A stretch of DNA of 8,200 nucleotides from Thermofilaceae archaeon (GTDB taxonomy: Archaea > Thermoproteota > Thermoprotei > Thermofilales > Thermofilaceae). Shown here piece by piece: positions 1-4,653 of this stretch. The first letter of the stretch is position 1, and each line of letters begins with the position of its first letter. Location: positions 1 to 8,200 of the forward strand of contig JALURH010000212.1 of the NCBI GenBank assembly GCA_027017025.1, given 5' to 3'. The translations under genes and the position numbers were made by a program. The notes beneath the pieces were generated by a model. The model saw only the letters and a program-made list of their open reading frames with translations. It searched no databases and was not told where the DNA came from.

Positions 1-121
1 TTAGGCGATTCGCAAGCTGCAGGGGGAGTTTAACAGCTAATCCATTCTCTCTTAACTCGACTTCTCCATCACCGTATTGGGGGATAGGCCCCATTTTCCA
101 CGTAAATACAGCTTTCTGCAT
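1..121 (-). CDS. N-terminus of an unrecognised protein, cut by the window edge
   Basis: An open frame runs leftward from an ATG at 121 to 119 and leaves the window at its first base, giving 40 visible codons. The protein starts MQKAVFTWKMGPIPQYGDGE and continues with charged and aliphatic residues (VELRENGLAVKLPLQLANRL); no signal peptide or membrane segment is visible. The frame has a TAG only eight codons upstream of this ATG, so the start is well bounded; the Met at codon 10 is an alternative. No clear Shine-Dalgarno box precedes the ATG, but an AT-rich TATA-like box lies 22 to 34 nt upstream, which suits a leaderless transcript. The family is not recognised. Open reading, sensible residue mix and a properly placed promoter support a real gene, but most of it is outside the window. 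Confidence 0.6.
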   Translation of the reverse strand, partial: MQKAVFTWKMGPIPQYGDGEVELRENGLAVKLPLQLANRL

Positions 122-142
122 CCAGAGATACAGTATTCCTAG

Positions 143-168
143 CTATATATTTTTTATTAACATGTTAA
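143..168 (-). promoter_or_regulatory. TATA-type promoter and palindrome for the left-edge gene
   Basis: Read on the minus strand, an AAAAAATATATAG box lies 22 to 34 nt upstream of the ATG at 121. This is the spacing expected for an archaeal TATA box that starts transcription at or next to the start codon. A perfect 12-bp palindrome, TTAACATGTTAA (157-168), abuts its upstream side where a BRE or regulator would sit. A second weaker dyad (TAAAACGTGTTTTA, 166-179) partly overlaps it. Promoter function is inferred from composition and spacing. Confidence 0.45.
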
Positions 169-263
169 AACGTGTTTTATATACAGTTAGTATAATAAAA
201 TAATTATTTCACACATAATATAATGTATTATAACATATTACATCACGGTGCAACACATTTAAT

Positions 264-300
264 CAAAAAATTCTTTTAGGGAATAATTATACTCTCCCTA
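264..300 (-). terminator. Hairpin plus T-tract, likely terminator of the MNT-HEPN operon
   Basis: On the minus strand, TAGGGA (300-295) pairs with TCCCTA (282-277) across a 12-nt loop. A run of six T (270-265) follows after a short spacer. It lies about 80 to 115 nt beyond the HEPN stop codon and upstream of the next minus-strand gene, the right place to end the operon. Archaeal termination depends mainly on the T-tract; the hairpin is extra support. The remainder of 122-380 is AT-rich and I see no gene in it. Confidence 0.4.
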
Positions 301-380
301 TACACCTTTACAATATTTGTCGAATCTATCCAGAGATAAACCTGTGTTTCACATATACTTATTTATCGCTGCCGAAGTCA

Positions 381-818
381 CTACCTATATTTATACCCTA
401 GATCATCTAGTACTCTCCTAGCGTATCTAAGTGCTCTCCTCGCGTAGTCTAATGCTCTCTCGGCATCCTCTCTACTATATATGTCCCAGGGTGTTAGGCC
501 TCTACTAGGTTCGCCGTACGTAGCTCTACCATGCTCTGGAGCTAAGGTCTCCACTATATCCGCTAGCTCTACGGCTAGCTGCCTTACGTTCTCAGAGATA
601 TTGCCTAGTAGCTCCCTGAGCTCATGGGATGGATCGTGACTCCAGCTAGGTATCCTGAAGAACGCTATAATAGCTTTAGCAGCGTTCTCGGCACTTAGCT
701 GTGAAGATGCAACAACTCTCCGGTAATCGCCGTCCTTGTACGCGTTCTCTGCATCCCCTAGGTATAGCTCGGCAAGCCTAAGCCTATATGAGACCTCGCC
801 CATAGGATTTATTCTCAT
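381..818 (-). CDS. HEPN domain protein (putative toxin partner of the MNT protein)
   Basis: This 145-aa protein has the all-helical, short form of the HEPN family (PF05168-like). A central segment at residues 33 to 70 (ASSQLSAENAAKAIIAFFR, then SHDPSHELRELL) matches the usual 'amphipathic helix with AAKA, then SH/H-x-L' layout, and the C-terminus is a long Arg/Ala-rich helix. In MNT-HEPN modules the HEPN partner is typically an RNase-type toxin neutralised by the nucleotidyltransferase. Here I see no RX4HXY motif in the C-terminal part; the only Rx4-6H match is R55-x5-H61 in the middle, so nuclease activity is uncertain. The ATG at 818 is preceded by AGGTGGT at proper spacing, which overlaps the stop codon of the upstream MNT gene; the genes are only 10 nt apart and surely cotranscribed. 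Confident on family, tentative on function. Confidence 0.8.
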   Translation of the reverse strand: MRINPMGEVSYRLRLAELYLGDAENAYKDGDYRRVVASSQLSAENAAKAIIAFFRIPSWSHDPSHELRELLGNISENVRQLAVELADIVETLAPEHGRATYGEPSRGLTPWDIYSREDAERALDYARRALRYARRVLDDLGYKYR

Positions 819-828
819 TAAATACCAC

Positions 829-1314
829 CTAGAGCTCTACAGGCTCAATAGGCTCCATATCTTTTCTCCTCCAGCCATATTTTCCGTCGGGAGTCTTATA
901 CCTAACGAGCCTAGCCTTCTCGATAAGCCTCCTCCCCCTATCAATAAATGATCTAACACCACCCCTATCATAGATGATTACTGCATCTGCTACAATATTT
1001 ATTAGGAGTGGGGTTAGTTCAAAACCCTCCTCCATGAGCTCGCTGAGACGTATATCAACTAGGGTCACAGGTCTCTTAACGTATCTAGCAATCACCTTAT
1101 ATACGCTTGAGCGAATCCTCATCCCCCCAAGGCTCTTAAAAACTACAAGTACATCTACATCGCTATCCTCCCTAGCCTCAGAGCGAGCCCAACTACCAAA
1201 TAGAGCCATACCTACGAACTCATCCCCAAGCATCTTAGCGAGCTCCTCCGATGCTAATGTAAGCTCACTAACTATCTGCTCCAAGGTTTTGTGACGCACT
1301 CCGCTAGCCGCCAT
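829..1314 (-). CDS. MNT-type minimal nucleotidyltransferase
   Basis: This 161-aa protein carries the pol-beta nucleotidyltransferase signature: G40-S41, then D52-x-D54 within a strand of hydrophobic residues (GSWARSEAREDSDVDVLVV), and a third carboxylate at D87 in a VTLVD strand. These three acidic residues would bind two metals and NTP. Residues 10 to 30 form the usual leading helix; the C-terminus (residues 125 to 161) is basic and ends with Pro/Glu residues, as in many archaeal MNT proteins. Members paired with HEPN proteins can act as antitoxins by transferring AMP to the HEPN partner (MntA-HepT systems); that activity is inferred here from pairing. The start is the ATG at 1314, with AGGAG at 1325-1321 six bases upstream. 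It is the first gene of a two-gene operon. Confidence 0.88.
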   Translation of the reverse strand: MAASGVRHKTLEQIVSELTLASEELAKMLGDEFVGMALFGSWARSEAREDSDVDVLVVFKSLGGMRIRSSVYKVIARYVKRPVTLVDIRLSELMEEGFELTPLLINIVADAVIIYDRGGVRSFIDRGRRLIEKARLVRYKTPDGKYGWRRKDMEPIEPVEL

Positions 1315-1410
1315 AACGGTCTCCTGAGAGCATACTGGGGATCACTACACCCGTAGAATAGGGTAATTTACACATAGATATTTGTTGTCTCTAACGATAG
1401 TACAGGATAA

Positions 1411-1605
1411 AAAACTTCTAGTAGCCTCCAGGATGCTGTAGGAGTGTTGAATATAGGGCTCGCTCAGGGAGCTAGTCTCTCTGCGGGAGCCGTTAACGGG
1501 GCGGTGACTTGTCCCTTGCTTCTAGGGTGGGATAGATGCAGGTGGAGGGGTAAAAGCCCTATGAACACCCTAGAAGCAAGAATCCCCCACTTAAGTAGGG
1601 GGTGT
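1411..1605 (+). pseudogene. Remnant of a TnpB C-terminus (IS200/IS605-type element, right end)
   Basis: A frame open from 1411, after a TAA at 1408-1410, reads roughly DAVGVLNIGLAQGASLSAGA, then VNGAVTCPL, and later KSPMNTLEARIPHLSRGC. I read this as the degenerate tail that follows the last zinc-ribbon and RuvC segment (the '..DVNAAxNIL..GL' helix) in archaeal TnpB/OrfB proteins. The zinc-finger cysteines, the RuvC Asp/Glu/Asp motifs and the N-terminal DNA-binding part are all missing, since upstream sequence has stops and leads into the MNT gene. The frame stays open to a TAG at 1684-1686, but sequence after about 1605 lies beyond the hairpin-like element end and is probably read-through. 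The call rests on recalled family pattern and on the structured end; it needs a homology search. Confidence 0.5.
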
Positions 1606-1610
1606 CAAAC
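1515..1610 (+). ncRNA. Structured TnpB right end, possible omega-RNA (reRNA) relic
   Basis: A perfect 15-bp inverted repeat, CTTGCTTCTAGGGTG (1515-1529) with CACCCTAGAAGCAAG (1566-1580), encloses 36 nt that can itself pair AGGG (1546-1549) with CCCT (1557-1560). Directly after comes a second hairpin, CCCCC (1584-1588) with GGGGG (1598-1602), flanking ACTTAAGT, and then TGTCAAAC. In IS200/IS605 elements the TnpB 3' end overlaps the omega-RNA scaffold; a short GC hairpin followed by a C/A-rich cleavage site marks the right end, and the guide comes from adjoining flank (here it would begin near 1611). Structure is seen directly; the omega-RNA identity and any expression are inferred. Confidence 0.4.
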
Positions 1611-1729
1611 TCATTATAAAGTACGTGGAGATATATCTATAGGCAGCAGGCTTCTCCCTCTCTCACCCACTGGATGTAACATATAGCTGAGGTCCTCGTA
1701 GAAGTCTCTTCACTAATAGCCACTAAGAT

Positions 1730-1861
1730 GTGGAGATCCTTATAGGGTTTAAATTATCCTACAAAGTTAGAATAGTGTTCCCTGGTTTAGTTGCTCATGG
1801 AGTTGAACATGATGTCTTTAAGAAAGTAATGGCTTCGTCGCACTATCCCTCGTGGAAGTAG
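1730..1861 (+). other. Orphan 43-codon ORF, possible gene fragment
   Basis: A GTG at 1730 opens 43 codons that end with TAG at 1859-1861. The product begins MEILIGFKLSYKVRIVFPGL and ends KKVMASSHYPSWK. The residue mix (alternating hydrophobics, Gly-Leu, ASSHYPSW) looks protein-like. There is no Shine-Dalgarno box, and a TAA stands just one codon before the GTG, so it is either a very small gene or, more likely, the tail of a decayed one. I do not recognise the family. It lies in the same non-genic block as the TnpB remnant, which favours mobile or transferred origin. Confidence 0.2.
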
Positions 1862-1939
1862 GTGTGCATGGAGCAGCTTGCTGGATGCTACTCTAAGTTA
1901 CCTAGTATTTCAGCTAGTTTTGTTAACAATTGTCGTGGG

Positions 1940-2142
1940 TTTTGGGCGTGTTTGTTTATGTACGGGTATTTAGGTGGTGTTTGTGGTTTTCCTGCTTAGC
2001 TACTTTGTTTCTACCTATAGATTCCTGTGTGCCGCTGGGTGCAGACTATAGAGTAGCCGCCGAAACCCAATAGTACATAACTAGACACCCAACCGCTAAA
2101 CCTAAAACTAACCACTAAAACCCAAACAAATAGTCCCCAAAA
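1940..2142. repeat. Imperfect long inverted repeat with G/T-rich and A/C-rich arms
   Basis: The left arm (about 1940-1990) is G/T-rich on the plus strand and the right arm (about 2096-2142) is A/C-rich. The reverse complement of the right arm aligns with the left in blocks: TTTTGGG, TTTGTTT, GGGT, TTTAG, TGGT and GTTT occur in the same order, separated by small gaps. Inside, CTACCTATAG (2011-2020) can pair with CTATAGAGTAG (2046-2056) with one bulged A, and GTTT (2007-2010) with AAAC (2063-2066). Either strand could thus fold into one long hairpin. It might be a decayed miniature element or a structured RNA; nothing in the sequence decides. Confidence 0.45.
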
Positions 2143-2263
2143 TTATATCTTCGCTAGCTAGAGGGTCTACATTACGGCATATACATGAGAGCCGGCAGCT
2201 CCGATCCATAATCGAAAAACACTATGATTTAGTAACCGATACTATTTAGAGCCTAATTCATGG

Positions 2264-2281
2264 GAAAAAAAATAAAAATAT
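2264..2281 (-). terminator. T-tract terminator of the molybdoenzyme operon
   Basis: On the minus strand an ATTTTTATTTTTTTTCCC tract lies about 15 to 30 nt beyond the stop codon of the last operon gene. Archaeal RNA polymerase stops at such T-runs without needing a hairpin. No strong stem precedes it. Its location right at the end of the five-gene operon supports the call. Confidence 0.6.
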
Positions 2282-2294
2282 TTGATTTATGTTC

Positions 2295-2534
2295 CTAGCG
2301 GGAAGGTATAATGACTCCTAGTATTTTGCCTAGTAGGAACGCTGAGAATACTATAATAGCTGGTATAGCGACTAACAAGATTAGTAGGAGTAATGGGATT
2401 GTTATCTTCCTCCTAGGCTTGCTTAGGAAGGATGTAAATATCAGGAGTATTACAGGTGCTTCAATTAGAAAAACAATTATCAAACCAGTTAACGATGTTA
2501 ACATATACCAGTTAGCTACTGTCGGCTCACCCAA
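2295..2534 (-). CDS. Small two-helix membrane protein, fifth operon member
   Basis: This 79-aa protein is almost wholly hydrophobic. One membrane helix spans about residues 12 to 36 (with an in-helix Glu, ..FLIEAPVILLIF..), a short basic loop follows (KPRRK, residues 39 to 43), and a second helix spans about 45 to 72, so both termini probably face outward by the positive-inside rule. The start is TTG at 2534; no other start codon is available upstream because TAG interrupts the frame five codons before, and GGTGGGAG precedes it as ribosome site. It overlaps the end of the NrfD-type gene by 8 nt, implying translational coupling. I do not recognise the family. A role in assembly or stability of the membrane subunit is inferred only from coupling and topology. 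Confidence 0.7.
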   Translation of the reverse strand: MGEPTVANWYMLTSLTGLIIVFLIEAPVILLIFTSFLSKPRRKITIPLLLLILLVAIPAIIVFSAFLLGKILGVIIPSR

Positions 2535-3852
2535 CTTCTCCCACCTCTAATGTCTCATGGATTGGAACTAGGGGGAACAACTTGACAAAAACTAGGTAGA
2601 GTAGAGCCATTAGCACAAATGTAGCTGAGACAATTGTCCATTCAACCCAGGTTGGGATATAGACTCCAGGCAGGTATGGTAGTAAGCTAGCTGATCCCAC
2701 CAGGAGGGAGGGTACGACTATTATCACCCTCTTCACCCACAGGCTAGCGTCTATTAGGAAGGCTGCAATAAAGACATATTTAATTTTGAAGAGTCTTCTA
2801 TCAACTGCCTGGGCGAATAAGTATAGGAAGGGTATTAGAAGCCCTAGGGTCAGTAGTAGCCAGAAGCCTAGTGTATATGGACCTAGGTGTAGAAACAGGT
2901 TTTCAACTACGCTAAATTCAGCCGCTAGTCCACCAAATCTAGTCGTTAGAATTTCTGAGAGCCAGAAGTATAGGTATATTATTGTAACTATTCCCAGCAT
3001 ATTGGCCATTCCCCGGATAATATCCTCGCCTATTATATCTTCCCACTTGAAAAGCTCCCTGGATATTATTGAGACAAGGATTACTGAAGAGACACCGTTA
3101 GCTATTGCTCCTACAACAAAGTAGGGGGCAAATATTGTGCTATACCATCCGGGGCGGGAGACCATGAGACCAAATATCCACGAAACTGTGGAGTGGACGA
3201 AAACCATGACTGGGACTATTGAAATCGCCATCCAAAATGCTACCCTCTCTATCTTCTCCTCCTCCCCCTCCTTATAGAAGGGTAGCAAGAGTCTATATAG
3301 TTTTTCCCGGAAACCACTCACCCTAGATTTCTTCAGCAGTAGTGCTATATCGGGTCGTAGGGTTATGTAGAGATAAGTTGTACTGAGTGTAAAGTATGTA
3401 AGTACAGCTGTGAAGTCCCAGGCAAGTGGTGATTGCCCTACACGCTCAGGATAGTAGAGTATCATGTTGAAGATCCTGTCGGGTCTCCCTAAGTCTGAGA
3501 TTACCATTAGCATAGCCATAATTAGCCCAAATACTGTTAGAAGCTCAGCCATCCTCGTTATAGGTGTATATCTCTTGAGCCTAGCTATACGGACACTTGC
3601 TGAAATCGCTATCCCAGCGTGGGAAATCGCTATGAAGAATATGAAATTGGATATATAGAGACCCCAGGTGGCTCCAGCCATTGTGCCAACGTCTCTCATC
3701 CCTGTAACTACTAAGCCATTTGTTAGCTGGATATACCAGGCATAGAGCCAGAGTGCTACACCTATGAGTAGAACCGCTAGGAAAACATAGAATAGCTTAG
3801 TTGTATGGACTAGGGGGGTTATTATCTTTTTCTCAATTTCCTCCACACTCAT
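2527..3852 (-). CDS. NrfD-type membrane subunit of molybdoenzyme complex
   Basis: This 441-aa polytopic protein belongs to the NrfD/PsrC family (PF03916-like), the quinone-interacting membrane anchor of CISM enzymes. I count about ten hydrophobic helices (near residues 20-40, 64-86, 104-120, 146-165, 205-228, 241-264, 283-304, 324-350, 356-385, 403-425). Family marks are a His in helix two (H78, ..ISHAG..), the DLGRPDR turn (residues 120-126), H220 in ..VHSTVSW.., the SRPGWYSTIFAPYFVVGA segment (232-249), K374-R375 before VIIVVPSL, and PTWVEW near the C-terminus. The length and these motifs resemble the longer NrfD group (as in alternative complex III ActC or QrcD) more than the 8-helix PsrC; that placement is tentative. 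Its ATG overlaps the Fe-S gene's stop in an ATGA, with AAGGTGAT upstream. It would exchange electrons between quinone and the Fe-S subunit; direction depends on the substrate. Confidence 0.88.
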   Translation of the reverse strand: MSVEEIEKKIITPLVHTTKLFYVFLAVLLIGVALWLYAWYIQLTNGLVVTGMRDVGTMAGATWGLYISNFIFFIAISHAGIAISASVRIARLKRYTPITRMAELLTVFGLIMAMLMVISDLGRPDRIFNMILYYPERVGQSPLAWDFTAVLTYFTLSTTYLYITLRPDIALLLKKSRVSGFREKLYRLLLPFYKEGEEEKIERVAFWMAISIVPVMVFVHSTVSWIFGLMVSRPGWYSTIFAPYFVVGAIANGVSSVILVSIISRELFKWEDIIGEDIIRGMANMLGIVTIIYLYFWLSEILTTRFGGLAAEFSVVENLFLHLGPYTLGFWLLLTLGLLIPFLYLFAQAVDRRLFKIKYVFIAAFLIDASLWVKRVIIVVPSLLVGSASLLPYLPGVYIPTWVEWTIVSATFVLMALLYLVFVKLFPLVPIHETLEVGEVG

Positions 3853-4652
3853 CTCTTTATCACCTTCACCCTAGGACTTTGACGAGTTGTCCACAGGTGC
3901 CAGCGTATTAAGTTACGTACTTTTTCCATCGATGGAGGAGTAGCTCCAACATAGTAGACTCTCGGGCTAGTGTTTAGCTCCTCGAGCAACCTAAACCATC
4001 GCTTCTTAGCTAGTATCTTGGAGACCTCACTCGAGGGATCCTCTATGTCGCCAAAGTGTAGCGCCATGGCTGGACAGACCTCTACGCAAGCTGGAAGCTT
4101 CCCCCTCTCAATCCTATGGACACACCATGTACATTTCTCCATAACACCTAGGTAGTGTCCACCTCCAGCTACCTTTCTTTTCTCCTTTCCATACCTTTTC
4201 TCTAGGTCAGGGTTCCTGTAGGGAGGTATGACGCCTCCTGTATAATCGTTTGGGTGGCCTCTACCGTAAAGCCCTCTTCCCTCTTCTCGAAGCCAATCGT
4301 AATAGTAATGTTCCACCGGGCGTTTCCAGTTAAAATAGTTTACAGCGTAGGGACAGGCTACTTGACAGTACCTACAGCCTATACACCTATCATAGTCTGT
4401 GAGAACAAGTCCGTCTTCGCGCTTATATCTAGCACCTACTGGACATACCTTAACACACGGTGGGTTATCGCAGTGCATACATGGTCTCGGCAGAAACCTC
4501 ACCGTAACATTTGGGTACGTACCTTCCTCCCACCTGAATACCCACATCCAGAATATCCCGGCAGGCGTATTATTCTCAATTTTACATGCTTCTACGCAGG
4601 CCCTACAACCCATGCACCTCGATAAATCTACCACATATACATACTTCACCAT
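3849..4652 (-). CDS. Four-cluster [4Fe-4S] electron-transfer subunit
   Basis: This 267-aa protein carries sixteen Cys in four motifs, the PsrB/DmsB/TtrB pattern: C13-x2-C16-x2-C19-x3-C23, C58-x2-C61-x4-C66-x3-C70, C90-x2-C93-x2-C96-x3-C100, and C174-x2-C177-x11-C189-x3-C193. Four [4Fe-4S] clusters are expected, forming the wire between catalytic and membrane subunits. There is no signal peptide, so export would be by co-transport with the Tat-bearing catalytic subunit. A 73-residue Tyr/Gly/Arg-rich stretch lies between C100 and C174 and may be a lineage-specific surface insert. I chose the ATG at 4652 because GGTGGT stands correctly upstream and the protein then starts MVKYVYVVDLSRCMGC, typical for the family; a GTG at 4661 (three residues longer, overlapping the upstream stop) is the alternative. 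Residue numbers refer to the ATG start. Confidence 0.92.
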   Translation of the reverse strand: MVKYVYVVDLSRCMGCRACVEACKIENNTPAGIFWMWVFRWEEGTYPNVTVRFLPRPCMHCDNPPCVKVCPVGARYKREDGLVLTDYDRCIGCRYCQVACPYAVNYFNWKRPVEHYYYDWLREEGRGLYGRGHPNDYTGGVIPPYRNPDLEKRYGKEKRKVAGGGHYLGVMEKCTWCVHRIERGKLPACVEVCPAMALHFGDIEDPSSEVSKILAKKRWFRLLEELNTSPRVYYVGATPPSMEKVRNLIRWHLWTTRQSPRVKVIKR

Positions 4653-4653
4653 C

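Larger units (their letters stand above)
1315..2294. other. Gene-poor block between two minus-strand operons
   Basis: About 980 bases hold no intact, recognisable gene. From left to right are the MNT leader (1315 to about 1400, with AT-rich stretches at 1363-1370 and 1376-1384 as possible TATA boxes), a TnpB-like 3' fragment with structured end (1411-1610), a 43-codon orphan ORF (1730-1861), a long imperfect inverted repeat (1940-2142), then unassigned sequence to the operon terminator near 2270. I found no tRNA-like cloverleaf, no rRNA and no CRISPR repeat series. The mixture looks like a mobile-element graveyard. Confidence 0.6.

Noticed and set aside
736..1294. Plus-strand ORFs opposite the HEPN and MNT genes
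   Set aside because: Mirror frames of two well-supported genes; low-complexity Ser-rich translations without recognisable features.
1868..1999. 43-codon plus-strand ORF starting with ATG (MEQLAGCYSKLPS...)
   Set aside because: It runs into the G/T-rich arm of the inverted repeat, which yields Gly/Phe/Cys/Val-rich translation in any frame; no Shine-Dalgarno box and no recognisable motif.
1315..2294. Search for tRNA, C/D box RNA and CRISPR repeats in the gene-poor block
   Set aside because: No cloverleaf or GTTCRANNC-type T-arm, no proper pairing of RTGATGA and CTGA boxes at C/D spacing, and no regularly spaced repeats were seen.
2311..2550. Plus-strand 79-codon ORF opposite the small membrane protein
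   Set aside because: The minus-strand frame has two clean membrane helices, operon coupling and a terminator behind it; the plus-strand frame has none of these.
2786..3124. Plus-strand ORFs opposite the operon (also 3464-3658, 3970-4155, 4254-4625, 4399-4986, 6449-6794, 6745-7152)
   Set aside because: They lie opposite strongly supported minus-strand genes, have Ser/Ile/Thr/Pro-rich shadow composition and show no ribosome sites or family motifs.
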